Shown: positions 1-8,942, numbered from the stretch's first letter. The stretch: DNA of 63,194 nucleotides from CADEDV01 sp036383515 (GCA_036383515.1 DASVOE010000123.1:1-63194); one strand, 5' to 3'. Program-made: numbers and translations. The notes: generated by a model from the letters alone, not told the origin.

Positions 1-4
1 GCTG

Positions 5-12
5 CAAATATA
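5..12 (-). promoter_or_regulatory. Promoter -7 element of a gene left of the window
   Basis: Read on the minus strand these bases are TATATTTG, an exact match to the Bacteroidota -7 consensus TAnnTTTG. It points out of the window, so an unseen gene probably starts just to the left, divergent from prmC. No clear -33 TTG is seen at the usual distance. The match is direct; the function is inferred. Confidence 0.45.
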
Positions 13-40
13 ACCCATTCCTAAAGCGATACAGATGTGA

Positions 41-71
41 TTGCCTGTTCACCATTCACTTCGTAAGTTTG
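41..71 (+). promoter_or_regulatory. prmC promoter (TTG-N20-TAAGTTTG)
   Basis: TTG at 41-43 and TAAGTTTG at 64-71 are separated by 20 bases, matching the Bacteroidota primary sigma promoter (-33 TTG, -7 TAnnTTTG). The -7 element ends only 4 bases before the prmC start codon. The transcript would therefore be leaderless or nearly so. Confidence 0.65.
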
Positions 72-75
72 CCTG

Positions 76-927
76 ATGACACTACTGGAAGCCACCACTT
101 ATTGCCGGGAAAAATTGCAAAGTATCTATGAAGAAGGTGAAGCGGCAGTGATTAGCGAATGGCTGATTGAATATCTCACAGGTATAAAAAAAACAGACAG
201 GGTAAACCAGAAGAACAATATGCTGCCTGAAAAGCAACAATTGTCTATGCAATCCCTGCTGGACCGATTACTGACCCACGAACCCATTCAGTACGTACTC
301 AACGAAGCCTGGTTTTGTGGTTTAAAATTATATGTTGATAAAAATGTTTTGATTCCGCGGCCTGAAACAGAAGAGCTGGTAGAATGGATCATTGCTAATT
401 GTAAATTCCCTGTTGATGAATTAAAAATACTGGATATCGGAACAGGCAGTGGTTGCATTTCCATCGCCTTAAAAAGAAGGGTCAGGAAAGCAGAAGTATG
501 GAGCTGTGATGTAAGCGATGGGGCTTTAATGGTCGCTAAAAAAAATGCAGCAGCACTTGGGACAGAGATCAATTTCCTACAACTTGATTTCCTTGATGAA
601 CAACAAGTTTCATCTTTACCTTCTTTCGATATTATCGTCAGCAATCCTCCCTATGTGCCGGTAAAAGATAAAGCACAGATGCAGCCCAATGTGGTAAACT
701 ATGAACCAGCCACTGCATTATTTGTTCCGGATAATGACCCGTTGGTCTTCTACAAAGCCATTGCAGCTTTTGGAAAACAAAAATTAAATCCCGGTGGGGT
801 TATTTATTTCGAGATACATGAAGGATTAGCTGCATCAACTATTGACCTGCTTCAATCAAGTGGTTATACTGCTGAACTGAAAAAAGATATGCAGGGAAAG
901 GACAGGATGATAAGAGCAAGTTTTTAG
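76..927 (+). CDS. prmC: Release factor glutamine methyltransferase PrmC
   Basis: PrmC methylates the glutamine of the GGQ motif in release factors RF1 and RF2, using S-adenosylmethionine, in the cytoplasm. The protein has 283 residues, usual for the family. It has an N-terminal helical domain (about 1-80), the family segment RPETEELVEW near 95, the SAM-binding motif DIGTGSGCISIAL near 121, and the catalytic substrate-binding motif NPPY near 191. The ATG at 76 is kept because the next Met would remove the N-terminal domain, although the promoter lies almost on top of it. The 3' end overlaps the convergent lipoprotein gene by 4 bases. Confidence 0.95.
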   Translation: MTLLEATTYCREKLQSIYEEGEAAVISEWLIEYLTGIKKTDRVNQKNNMLPEKQQLSMQSLLDRLLTHEPIQYVLNEAWFCGLKLYVDKNVLIPRPETEELVEWIIANCKFPVDELKILDIGTGSGCISIALKRRVRKAEVWSCDVSDGALMVAKKNAAALGTEINFLQLDFLDEQQVSSLPSFDIIVSNPPYVPVKDKAQMQPNVVNYEPATALFVPDNDPLVFYKAIAAFGKQKLNPGGVIYFEIHEGLAASTIDLLQSSGYTAELKKDMQGKDRMIRASF

Positions 928-1316
928 AATTGTTTTCGATGATATTTGCTTTTGGACTGCAGTATCCCGTTTGAAATATGATCAATAACAAGGTATTCGT
1001 CATCAAGAGATGAAACATTTGATACGCTTATGTTGCCTGAAGGAAGTTGTTTAAATGTCAATTGATGGGTTAAATTGTTATAAGAATATACCCCTCCTCC
1101 CAATGGTTCACGATATGCAACAGCGTAATAGCCATCGGGGGTAAATGATAACGCCGGGGGATACATATCAATAATAAGGCTCCATGAAAATTGACCTGAT
1201 GAGTCAGGACGATATAAGGAAATTTGTTCCCAGTATCCAACTATAGATGCATCTTTTTCTTTCTGGCACGAAAAAATAAATAGTGATACCAGTAAAATAC
1301 TTTTAAATTTTTTCAC
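924..1316 (-). CDS. Small lipoprotein, lipocalin-like
   Basis: A 130-residue protein with a short basic N-terminus, a hydrophobic stretch and a lipobox ending at Cys17 (IFSC), so it is probably lipidated and exported. The mature part begins with a GYW motif and is rich in beta-type residues (SFTPDGYYAVAY), as in lipocalin-like or META-like domains of Bacteroidota. No specific function is recognised. It is convergent with prmC and overlaps it by 4 bases. The export signal is seen; the lipocalin assignment is a fold-level guess. Confidence 0.6.
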   Translation of the reverse strand: MKKFKSILLVSLFIFSCQKEKDASIVGYWEQISLYRPDSSGQFSWSLIIDMYPPALSFTPDGYYAVAYREPLGGGVYSYNNLTHQLTFKQLPSGNISVSNVSSLDDEYLVIDHISNGILQSKSKYHRKQF

Positions 1317-1443
1317 CTAAATGAATTGAATAATAAAAGTATTACAAACAACACCCCTGTTCAAGGTGATTTTACTGAGGATTACTACAGTTTATCCGGA
1401 GAGTTTATTGAAGTTAAAACAGGATGATAATGCTATCCGGAAA

Positions 1444-1857
1444 TTAATTGATCCCTTTTTTATCTACACCCATTACCGCAGGCACACCTAAAGCGTCTGT
1501 GATGCGAAGTACCGTAGCAAAATGATCCAACGTACTACGACGATCCGCATTGATCATTACAGATATCTCCTCACCCGTTTTTTTCTTGGCATCAATGATG
1601 GGTGTCAACGTTTCAAGTAATAATAAGGAATCAACTTCTTTGGAGGCTATATAAAATTTACCTGCTGCATCAATCGTCACCACCACTGTTTGTTTTGATT
1701 TGGTATTCGTTCCGGCTCTTGGCAGGGAGGCCTTGCGCACATTCGGGTTGGCCAATGTGCCCACGATCAAAAAGAACATCAGCAGGATGAACAAAATATC
1801 GTTCAGCGAATCGGTGAATACCTCAGATTCTTCTTTATGTTTTTTTCTAAACTTCAT
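1444..1857 (-). CDS. exbD: ExbD/TolR-family biopolymer transport protein
   Basis: A 137-residue inner-membrane protein with a cytoplasmic N-terminus, one membrane helix near residues 20-38 and a periplasmic domain. The segment SLNDILFILLMFFLIVGTLA carries the membrane aspartate used for proton flow in ExbD/TolR proteins. It starts 9 bases after the exbB-like gene, so the two are surely co-transcribed. They should form the proton-driven motor that energises TonB-dependent transport or a Tol-like system. No TonB gene is adjacent, so the partner cannot be told from this window. Confidence 0.88.
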   Translation of the reverse strand: MKFRKKHKEESEVFTDSLNDILFILLMFFLIVGTLANPNVRKASLPRAGTNTKSKQTVVVTIDAAGKFYIASKEVDSLLLLETLTPIIDAKKKTGEEISVMINADRRSTLDHFATVLRITDALGVPAVMGVDKKGIN

Positions 1858-1866
1858 TCGTGTGGT

Positions 1867-2565
1867 TTATCGGGTAGGTTCCTGTAATACATCCAGGAAG
1901 TCGGCGGAAGCTGCTTCCATTTTATTCGCTGTCTTATCGATCTGCGTATTCAAGTAACTGTAGGCAAGGTAAGCACCCAAACCAATCACCAAACCAGTAA
2001 TAGAGGTGATGAGTTTTGTATAAATACCACCTGCGATAGTACCTACTTCAAATTCATTCGAACTGTTGATACGGGAAAACAATTGCATTAATCCTACCAG
2101 TGTACCAACGAAACCAAAAATGGGCGCCGCTTTGGAAACAACAGAAAGAACACCCAAATTCTTTTCGAGCTTATACATTTCCAGTGTGCCCACGTTATCC
2201 ATGCTTTTTTCTATGCTATCAATAGGCTTGCCGATGCGCTGTATACCTTTATCAATGATGCGGGCCACCGGGTTATTGGTATTCTTTGCAAAACTGCGGG
2301 CGGCTGCAATGTTGCCACTCACGATATGATCCCGGATGATGTTCATGAAATTGGTATCGATCTTTGCTGCGTTACGGATAGCAATGGTGCGTTCAGCAAA
2401 TACATATACACCCATCAGCAGCATAATGGCCAACGGGATCATGATCCATCCACCCATCATTAATAGCTCAAAAAAACTAAGACTTCCATCGTGGTTAGTG
2501 TCTCCTGTAGCGTAAGTAACGGCCTTCGTCAATGTATCAGTTGCGATCTGCAATAGGTCAATCAT
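1867..2565 (-). CDS. exbB: MotA/TolQ/ExbB-family proton channel protein
   Basis: A 232-residue protein with a first membrane helix near 35-57 (GGWIMIPLAIMLLMGVYVFA) and two later helices near 140-165 and 180-205. The conserved segment AAPIFGFVGTLVGLMQLF followed by GGIYTKLITSITGLVIGL is typical of ExbB/TolQ. It forms the proton channel with the ExbD-like protein encoded 9 bases downstream. The start (MIDLLQIATD) fits the family. Whether the motor serves TonB or Tol cannot be decided here. Confidence 0.88.
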   Translation of the reverse strand: MIDLLQIATDTLTKAVTYATGDTNHDGSLSFFELLMMGGWIMIPLAIMLLMGVYVFAERTIAIRNAAKIDTNFMNIIRDHIVSGNIAAARSFAKNTNNPVARIIDKGIQRIGKPIDSIEKSMDNVGTLEMYKLEKNLGVLSVVSKAAPIFGFVGTLVGLMQLFSRINSSNEFEVGTIAGGIYTKLITSITGLVIGLGAYLAYSYLNTQIDKTANKMEAASADFLDVLQEPTR

Positions 2566-2725
2566 ACAATATTCTCTTTAGGTGGGTAAATGTAGTACAA
2601 GCTGATTAAATGAATTTTCCTTTGTTTTCAACACCTTGTCAATAATTCGGGTGAAGAACGAAAAAAATAGTGCCACGTTGTACAGCCCTGGTAAGTTTTG
2701 GAGTTCTTTAACAGCATAATAGAAA

Positions 2726-2760
2726 AAGTCCGAAGACCATTTGAATGTTCCTTCGGACTT
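2726..2760 (-). terminator. Intrinsic terminator of the SPFH gene
   Basis: AAGTCCGAAG (2726-2735) pairs with CTTCGGACTT (2751-2760), a 10-bp stem with a 15-base loop. On the minus strand the stem is followed by a T run (2722-2727), as expected for a rho-independent terminator just after the gene ending at 2783. Confidence 0.75.
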
Positions 2761-2782
2761 CCCTTGTTATCTCTAACTGAAT

Positions 2783-3733
2783 TTATTTAGTATGGGCTGA
2801 TGTTCCTGCCTGTTTTACCATTAATGCCTGGATCTGTTTCATGGTTCCTTCCATTCCATCCGGACTTCCATCCAGGAAGATCACATTGCCTTTTCCATAT
2901 TCAGCAAAATTCTTGATTGCTTCGGTCCACATGCTGAACAATATTACATTGGTATCAAGATTGGCTTGTTTCATTTGTTCTGCCGCTTCAGACATACCTG
3001 CCGCTACTTCCTTACGGAAAAGCGCTACCCCCTGTCCCCGTAGCCGGGCTGCTTCTTTTTCAGCTTCTGCTGCTATCTTAGTAGCATTACCATCAGCTTC
3101 AGCAGATTTTGTTTTAGTGATCAGCAAAGCCTGTCCTTCGTTTTCAGCAGCAGCTTTCAGGTTATTGGAAGCAACTACTTTACTCATAGAGTCCAGGATC
3201 ACTTTATCAAATGTGATATCATTGATCTGCAGATCCTGCAGGTGATAACCCCATTCTTCCAGTGAATGATCTACTTCTACCTTTACATATTGCACGATCT
3301 CCCGGCGAAGTCCTAATACTTCTGCCTGTTTCTTCGTGGCAACAAAAGAACGGATATTACCTTCTATCGTTCGTATCAATGCCTGCATCAAATCTCTATC
3401 AGCAATGAATTTAAATGCTACTTTTTTGATCGTTTCTTCATCTGCATTTTGTACAGAATACAGCAACATACTTTTGAAATATACATTGGCCTGGTCAGCC
3501 GTCACTGCCTGGAATTCCAGCTCCACAGAGCGGTTCTGTATAGAAACTTTCCGGGCTACCGTTTCCAGTACAGGAATTTTCAAATTCAATCCCGGGCGAA
3601 CAATGCGGCGGTATTTACCGAACATAGTAACTACCCCGATATATCCCTGGTTGATCGTAAAAAGACCGCTGAAAAAAATAACAACAATCACTAATATCCA
3701 CCAGTATTCAGAAAACCATTTTGCAAAATCCAT
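2783..3733 (-). CDS. SPFH/Band 7 (stomatin-prohibitin family) membrane protein
   Basis: A 316-residue protein with one N-terminal membrane helix (about 10-28). A Band 7 domain follows (YIGVVTMFGKYRRIVRPGLN onward), then an Ala/Glu-rich helical region near 200-250 (AEADGNATKIAAEAEKEAARLRGQG) typical of stomatin/HflK-like proteins. Family members form large membrane rings linked to membrane microdomains and proteolysis control. No NfeD or FtsH gene is adjacent, so the partner is unknown. A strong terminator follows, and pepT lies 33 bases upstream in the same direction. Confidence 0.85.
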   Translation of the reverse strand: MDFAKWFSEYWWILVIVVIFFSGLFTINQGYIGVVTMFGKYRRIVRPGLNLKIPVLETVARKVSIQNRSVELEFQAVTADQANVYFKSMLLYSVQNADEETIKKVAFKFIADRDLMQALIRTIEGNIRSFVATKKQAEVLGLRREIVQYVKVEVDHSLEEWGYHLQDLQINDITFDKVILDSMSKVVASNNLKAAAENEGQALLITKTKSAEADGNATKIAAEAEKEAARLRGQGVALFRKEVAAGMSEAAEQMKQANLDTNVILFSMWTEAIKNFAEYGKGNVIFLDGSPDGMEGTMKQIQALMVKQAGTSAHTK

Positions 3734-3766
3734 AATTTATCTATTTAATGATGTAATGTACAGTTA

Positions 3767-5014
3767 TTAACTCTTCTCTTCGCAGATACAGCTTAAATGT
3801 ACCATTGTTTCCACGGCTTTATTCATATCCCGGATGCTGATATGCTCCAGTTTTGAATGAATGGCCTGCTCTCCTGCAAAAAGATTGGGACAAGGCAATC
3901 CCATAAACGATAAACGACTGCCATCGGTGCCACCACGAATACTGTCCATCTTCAATTCCAACCCGGTTCTTTCAATTGCTTCCTTTGCATATTCCACCAC
4001 CTGCGGATGCACTTCCAATATCTCTTTCATGTTGCGGTATTGTTCTGTTACATGAAATTCAAAAGAAGCTCCGGGATAAATGCGTAATAATTCTTCGATC
4101 TGGGTTCGCAGGTAATCTTCCTTCTTTGTCAACCCCGGTGTTTCAAAATCGCGGATGATAAAATCGATCGTACATTTTTCAGCAATTCCTTCAATTCTTA
4201 CCGGGTGAATAAACCCCCGTTTACCATCTGTTGATTCTGGCGATAAGCGATCTTTTGGTAATGCAGCCAGTATCTCACCTGCAATTTTCATGGCATTGAT
4301 CATTTTGCCTTTGGCATAGCCAGGGTGTGCAATCACTCCATGAATAATTACCTGCACACCATCAGCGCTAAAGGTTTCATCTTCGAGTGATCCGGCATCT
4401 CCTCCATCTAATGTATATCCAAAATCAGCCCCTAGTTTTTCCAGGTCTACTTTGGCCGTTCCTTTTCCCACTTCCTCATCAGGTGTAAAAAGAATTTTTA
4501 TAGCACCGTGTTTTATTTCTTTATGGGTCATTAAAAAATTGGCGAGATCCATGATCTCCGCTACGCCTGCTTTATCATCAGAGCCTAATAAAGTAGTACC
4601 TGATGCAGTGATAATATCATTACCAATTTGTTTTTGCAAATAAGGATACTCACTCATACGAAGCACCTGTGTCCTGTCGTCGGGTAATACGATATCCTGT
4701 CCCTGGTAATTTTTATGAACAATAGGTTTTACACCGGTACCACTGCAATCGGGTGCTGTATCCACATGAGCACAAAAACAGATCACGGGCACTTTTTTGC
4801 CGGAAGTTGCGGGTATAGTGCCATAGACATATCCCCACTCATCCAGGTGTGCATCTGTAACCCCTATCTGTTTTAATTCATCAACCAATAATTTGCTGAG
4901 ATCCTTTTGCTTTCCAGTAGTGGGTTGAGCCGTTGACATCGGATCACTTTGCGTATCTATTTGTACATAACGAATAAATCTTTCAGCCGCAGTGAACTTA
5001 TATTGTTCAAACAT
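3767..5014 (-). CDS. pepT: Peptidase T (tripeptide aminopeptidase)
   Basis: PepT is a cytoplasmic M20-family zinc peptidase that removes the N-terminal residue of tripeptides. The 415-residue length is standard. Visible metal and catalytic segments are FCAHVDTAPD (His and Asp near 83-88), LLGSDDKAGVAEI near 145, FTPDEEVGKG (the Glu pair near 178) and DGGDAGSLEDE. GGTDGSRLSFMGLPCPN near 370 and a His near the C-terminus complete the set. It may share a transcript with the SPFH gene 33 bases downstream. Confidence 0.93.
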   Translation of the reverse strand: MFEQYKFTAAERFIRYVQIDTQSDPMSTAQPTTGKQKDLSKLLVDELKQIGVTDAHLDEWGYVYGTIPATSGKKVPVICFCAHVDTAPDCSGTGVKPIVHKNYQGQDIVLPDDRTQVLRMSEYPYLQKQIGNDIITASGTTLLGSDDKAGVAEIMDLANFLMTHKEIKHGAIKILFTPDEEVGKGTAKVDLEKLGADFGYTLDGGDAGSLEDETFSADGVQVIIHGVIAHPGYAKGKMINAMKIAGEILAALPKDRLSPESTDGKRGFIHPVRIEGIAEKCTIDFIIRDFETPGLTKKEDYLRTQIEELLRIYPGASFEFHVTEQYRNMKEILEVHPQVVEYAKEAIERTGLELKMDSIRGGTDGSRLSFMGLPCPNLFAGEQAIHSKLEHISIRDMNKAVETMVHLSCICEEKS

Positions 5015-5125
5015 ATTTTCTTTTTGGGGTATCGAATATACAACTTAATAACAACTACAATACCCGCCATCGTTGCATTTCAGCAATATTTGGCTTAACT
5101 TTCTTTCAAACCAAAACACAATAAC

Positions 5126-5686
5126 ATGAAAAAATGGTTAATCGGCTCCCTTGTCGGAGCAATTTTAGTTTTTGCCTGGCAATTTCTCTCCTGGACTGTA
5201 TTAGGTATTCATAATGCAGAAGCCCGGTACACTGCTGAACAGGACAACCTGTTACAGGTCATTTCATCATCATTAAAGGAAGATGGAGTGTATATGCTAC
5301 CGACAGTGCCACCGGGTTCATCCATGAGTGCCGCAGAAGAATTAGGTAAAAAAATGGATGGCAAATCCTGGGCAACCGTTACCTATCTTTCTTCCTATTC
5401 GCACAATATGACAACGCCTATGATCAGGGGTTTCCTGATTGATCTGTTCCTCCTGTTCTTACTTATTTATATTCTTACCCGCAATGGAACACCACCTACC
5501 CTGCGTATTATCACCGGCTCTATTGCAGTTGGATTATTTACCTGGCTCGTGGGACCTTATATGCAACACAATTGGTTTCAAACACCTATGTCAGCAGTAA
5601 CTCCTCATTTAATAGATGCATTGGTAGCCTGGGGCCTTACAGGCATTTGGCTGGGCTGGTGGCTCAACAGGAACACAAAATCATAA
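5126..5686 (+). CDS. Conserved membrane protein, function unknown
   Basis: A 186-residue protein with an N-terminal membrane helix (about 5-25), a 70-residue non-membrane segment, and three C-terminal helices near 103-118, 128-146 and 160-180. The segment EARYTAEQDNLLQVISSSL may start the extracytoplasmic part. I do not recognise a named domain. It is divergent from pepT (111 bases apart) and ends at a bidirectional terminator shared with the FKBP gene. Confidence 0.6.
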   Translation: MKKWLIGSLVGAILVFAWQFLSWTVLGIHNAEARYTAEQDNLLQVISSSLKEDGVYMLPTVPPGSSMSAAEELGKKMDGKSWATVTYLSSYSHNMTTPMIRGFLIDLFLLFLLIYILTRNGTPPTLRIITGSIAVGLFTWLVGPYMQHNWFQTPMSAVTPHLIDALVAWGLTGIWLGWWLNRNTKS

Positions 5687-5703
5687 TCAAATTGTTTATA
5701 AAC

Positions 5704-5738
5704 AAAAAGGGTTCATAGAAAACTATGAACCCTTTTTT
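5704..5738. terminator. Bidirectional intrinsic terminator
   Basis: A perfect 15-bp stem: left arm 5704-5718 and right arm 5723-5737, AAAA loop, core GGGTTCATAG/CTATGAACCC. A-runs on one side and T-runs on the other let it end both the membrane-protein gene and the convergent FKBP gene. Confidence 0.9.
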
Positions 5739-5753
5739 AATCGGTATATAAAA

Positions 5754-6209
5754 TTATGGCATAATGATCAGGGGGCTTGCACCTACGATCTCTACCAGTT
5801 CAATATCGAAGACAAGGTCTTCCCCGGCTAATGGATGATTGGCATCCAGCATTACTACATCATCTTTGATCTCCGTAATAGTTACCTGGAATTGCTGGCC
5901 ATGCTGATCACTCATCCCCAATGGCATTCCCACTTCTAATTCCATATCTGCAGGAAAACGTTCCTTTGGCATTTCGATCAGCATTTCAGGATTTCTTGCC
6001 CCGTATGCTTCATCGAACGGAATATTAATTGTTTTTTTCTCTCCTACATTCATGCCGGTCACACCATCATCGAAACCTTTTATCACCATTCCGCCGCCCA
6101 CTTCAAACTCCAGCGGAGCTCTTCCTTCTGAAGAATCAAACGTTTCACCATTTGTTAACCGACCATGATAATGCACTTTCACCTTATCACCAGTTTTTAC
6201 CTGTGCCAT
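5754..6209 (-). CDS. FKBP-type peptidyl-prolyl cis-trans isomerase (SlyD-like)
   Basis: Catalyses proline isomerisation during folding; the lack of a signal peptide suggests the cytoplasm. The 151-residue protein starts at MAQVKTGDKV. A longer in-frame reading exists upstream, but its first 22 residues do not belong to the family. FKBP motifs are VHYHGRLTNGETFDSS near 13 and EFEVGGGMVIKGFDDGV near 37. A SlyD-like insert-in-flap region follows (about 70-125, FPADMELEVGMPLGM), then the closing strand DLVFDIELVEI. SlyD's His-rich metal-binding tail is absent. Confidence 0.9.
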   Translation of the reverse strand: MAQVKTGDKVKVHYHGRLTNGETFDSSEGRAPLEFEVGGGMVIKGFDDGVTGMNVGEKKTINIPFDEAYGARNPEMLIEMPKERFPADMELEVGMPLGMSDQHGQQFQVTITEIKDDVVMLDANHPLAGEDLVFDIELVEIVGASPLIIMP

Positions 6210-6340
6210 AATAAAAATTTTAAAAATTACAGAATTAAAAAGAACGTGCAATTTAGGACTATTTTCAGCATGCAACTGTTTAAATATTGAAGCCTTCTGT
6301 ATGAATATTTTATAGTATTTTGATTACATAAATAATACTC

Positions 6341-7612
6341 ATGAAGATATTGATAACGTTTGCCTGCCTTGTTTTACTGCTTAGCTGCAATGCGCAAAAA
6401 GAAACAGCTTCGCAGAAAGAACCAGGAATCCTTGCAGGAGCAGATCGTATGGAGAAATACCTGCCACTTATTAAAGGGAGAACAGTAGGCATTTTTGCCA
6501 ACCAAACTTCTATGGTAGGCAATACTCACCTGGTAGATACATTGAAAAAATCAGGAGTGGATATCCGGGTGATCTTTGGGCCTGAACATGGTTTTCGTGG
6601 CACTGCAGATGCTGGTGAAAAAGTGGGTAATTATATAGATGAAAAGACAGGCATACCGGTAGTTTCCTTGTATGGTAGCAAGAGAAGACCTGATGCTGAA
6701 GATGTAAAAGGCGTTGATATTCTCATTTTTGATATACAGGATGTGGGTGTGCGATTCTACACCTATATTTCTTCGTTGGAAGAATTTATGGAAGCAGCTT
6801 TTGAATTGCATAAACCACTTATGATCCTCGACCGGCCTAATCCAAATGGCTTTTATGTGGATGGCCCTGTTCTCGATAAAAAATATCAGTCCTTTGTCGG
6901 CCGTCAGCCTGTACCTATTGTGTATGGAATGACAATCGCTGAATATGCAATGATGATCGCCGGAGAAAAGTGGCTTTCGGAAAAAGCTAATGCTGCTTAT
7001 GCTTATTATAAAAATTACGGAAAAAATTCTACGGACACTCCTTTTCATTTCCAGGTCATCAAATGCGGGAACTATTCACACAAGAGTAAATATGAGCTAC
7101 CAGTGCGGCCATCACCTAATCTTCCCAACATTCAATCTATTTACCTGTATCCATCCACCTGTTTGTTTGAAGGAACTGTATTAAGTGAAGGAAGAGGCAC
7201 CAGCAAACAATTCCAGGTATTTGGTCACCCATCTTTACCCAAGCATCTATATTCTTTTACACCCAATCCGAATGAAGGAGCTAAAAGTTCAAAATTATAC
7301 GGACAAGTATGTTATGGTTGGGATCTTAGCGGAACACCTGCTGAAGTATTGAAGAAAATGGATAATAAAGTTCAATTAAAATGGCTGATGGAAGCTTACC
7401 GGTTGTTCCCGCAAAAAGATAGTTTTTTTATTATTCCCAAATCAGGAAAGATGGAAGAATCATCTTTTACCAAGCTGTCCGGTAATAATGAACTTTGGCA
7501 GCAAATCAAAGCAGGTAAGAGTGAAGAAGAGATAAGAAAAAGTTGGGAACCCAAACTCAGTGAATTCAAAACAATCCGTAAAAAATATTTACTGTACGAA
7601 GATTTTGAATAA
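6341..7612 (+). CDS. namZ: NamZ-like exo-beta-N-acetylmuramidase lipoprotein (DUF1343, GH171)
   Basis: DUF1343 proteins include NamZ, which releases N-acetylmuramic acid from the non-reducing end of peptidoglycan fragments in cell-wall recycling. The 423-residue product has a lipoprotein signal ending at Cys16 (LLLSCNAQ). Conserved segments are FANQTSMV, FGPEHGFRG near 85, FDIQDVGVRFYTYISSLEEF near 130 and RPNPNGFYVDGP near 166. LSEGRGTSKQF lies near 280. Lipidation suggests it works on the periplasmic face of a membrane. No muropeptide permease lies beside it. Confidence 0.85.
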   Translation: MKILITFACLVLLLSCNAQKETASQKEPGILAGADRMEKYLPLIKGRTVGIFANQTSMVGNTHLVDTLKKSGVDIRVIFGPEHGFRGTADAGEKVGNYIDEKTGIPVVSLYGSKRRPDAEDVKGVDILIFDIQDVGVRFYTYISSLEEFMEAAFELHKPLMILDRPNPNGFYVDGPVLDKKYQSFVGRQPVPIVYGMTIAEYAMMIAGEKWLSEKANAAYAYYKNYGKNSTDTPFHFQVIKCGNYSHKSKYELPVRPSPNLPNIQSIYLYPSTCLFEGTVLSEGRGTSKQFQVFGHPSLPKHLYSFTPNPNEGAKSSKLYGQVCYGWDLSGTPAEVLKKMDNKVQLKWLMEAYRLFPQKDSFFIIPKSGKMEESSFTKLSGNNELWQQIKAGKSEEEIRKSWEPKLSEFKTIRKKYLLYEDFE

Positions 7613-7968
7613 CCGGTAAGAGAATCCGCTACTTTTTTCATCTTCATTAATTCGTGGCTTTGGGATAATGGGATAAAATCATTTTTACTGCAAAAGCCAG
7701 GAACTGCAGCGTACTGAAAAAAAGGAAGCATACTGTTTATAATCGTCTCACGATTTCCAATATGAAACAGGTGATCATAATTCTCAATGGTTTTTATTAA
7801 TAACCCTCAACTCATTAACAGTAAAAAAGATACAGGGCCGTCTTCTTTATAATATTTTTTCTATGTTGGAGCGCCGCTATCCCATTAATTATTAAAACCA
7901 GCTTACTTTCGCAAACGATGATAGAATACCAACTAAAAAACAAAGAAAGCGGGCCAACCACTTTTAAT
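7613..7968. other. Non-coding gap between namZ and fmt
   Basis: This 356-base AT-rich stretch has no plausible gene. The only signal seen is TACTTTCG at 7904-7911, one mismatch from the TAnnTTTG promoter element and about 57 bases before the chosen fmt start. No clear terminator hairpin follows namZ. An in-frame ATG at 7918 extends fmt but adds residues that do not match the family. Confidence 0.4.
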
Positions 7969-8919
7969 ATGGCGCTTCAATCGCTACGCATCATTTTCAT
8001 GGGCACTCCTGAATTTGCAGTTGCTTCTTTAGATGCATTGGTAAAAGCTGGTTGTACTATTGTGGGAGTAATAACAGCACCGGATAAACCCGCAGGGAGG
8101 GGAATGCAATTGCAACAGAGCGCTGTGAAGAAATATGCGGTGGAACATCACTTAAAAGTATTGCAACCAGAAAAATTAAAGAGCCCGGAATTTCTTGCAG
8201 AGCTAAAATCACTGAATGCCGACTTACAAATTATAGTGGCTTTTCGCATGTTACCCGAAGTGGTTTGGAATATGCCGGCAAAAGGATCTATTAATTTACA
8301 TGGTTCTTTATTACCTCAATATCGTGGCGCTGCTCCCATCAATTGGGCAGTGATCAATGGAGAAAAAGAAACCGGTGTTACTACTTTTAAACTAAAACAG
8401 GAGATTGACACTGGCGATATTCTTTTACAGGAAAGTTTTCCGATTGGAGAAAACGAAACGGCCGGCGAAGTGCATGACAGGATGAAAGAGATCGGGGCAA
8501 AATTATTGGTGAGAACAGTGTTGGGTTTGGTAGATGGAACGATTCATGAAAGTCCACAGTCAACAGTCCATCCTCCACAGTCAATACAGCTTCGCCATGC
8601 GCCGAAAATTTTTACAGAGACCAGCAAAATAGATTTTACTAAAACGACGGAAGAAGTTCATAACCTCATCCGGGGCCTCTCTCCTTTTCCCGGGGCATTT
8701 ACCTCCTTACAGGGGAAAACATTAAAGATCTTCCGAAGTGAAAAGGATATATCACCTGTATTCCCGAATGATGCAGCGCCGGGTAGTTTTCAAACCGATG
8801 AGAAATACTTTTTGAAATTTAAATGCGCCGATGGCTTTATTGCCGTAAAAGAATTACAACTGGAAGGTAAAAAGAAAATGACTACAGAAGATTTTCTGCG
8901 AGGTTATCGTTTCGGATAA
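7969..8919 (+). CDS. fmt: Methionyl-tRNA formyltransferase
   Basis: Formylates initiator Met-tRNA using 10-formyltetrahydrofolate before translation initiation. The start at 7969 (MALQSLRIIFMGTPEF) gives 316 residues, the usual length; 7918 would add 17 unrelated ones. Visible motifs are MGTPEFAVASL near 11, the tetrahydrofolate-site segment NLHGSLLPQYRGAAPINWAV near 108, and DTGDIL near 145. The C-terminal domain starts after the linker near 205. That linker is encoded by a short direct-repeat tract (8551-8589) resembling intergenic microrepeats. The gene is convergent with the LysM gene. Confidence 0.95.
   Translation: MALQSLRIIFMGTPEFAVASLDALVKAGCTIVGVITAPDKPAGRGMQLQQSAVKKYAVEHHLKVLQPEKLKSPEFLAELKSLNADLQIIVAFRMLPEVVWNMPAKGSINLHGSLLPQYRGAAPINWAVINGEKETGVTTFKLKQEIDTGDILLQESFPIGENETAGEVHDRMKEIGAKLLVRTVLGLVDGTIHESPQSTVHPPQSIQLRHAPKIFTETSKIDFTKTTEEVHNLIRGLSPFPGAFTSLQGKTLKIFRSEKDISPVFPNDAAPGSFQTDEKYFLKFKCADGFIAVKELQLEGKKKMTTEDFLRGYRFG
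8551..8589 (+). repeat. Short direct-repeat tract inside fmt
   Basis: AGTCCACAGTCAACAGTCCA is followed within a few bases by TCCACAGTCAA, a partial tandem repeat of a CCACAGTCAACAGT unit. It stays in frame and encodes the inter-domain linker (SPQSTVHPPQS), so the gene should remain functional. Confidence 0.6.
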
Positions 8920-8942
8920 CAGAACAGCCTGTAACAGTATTT

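Noticed and set aside
6551..7048. 165-codon minus-strand frame inside namZ
   Set aside because: Fully antisense to a conserved gene, with no recognisable motif.
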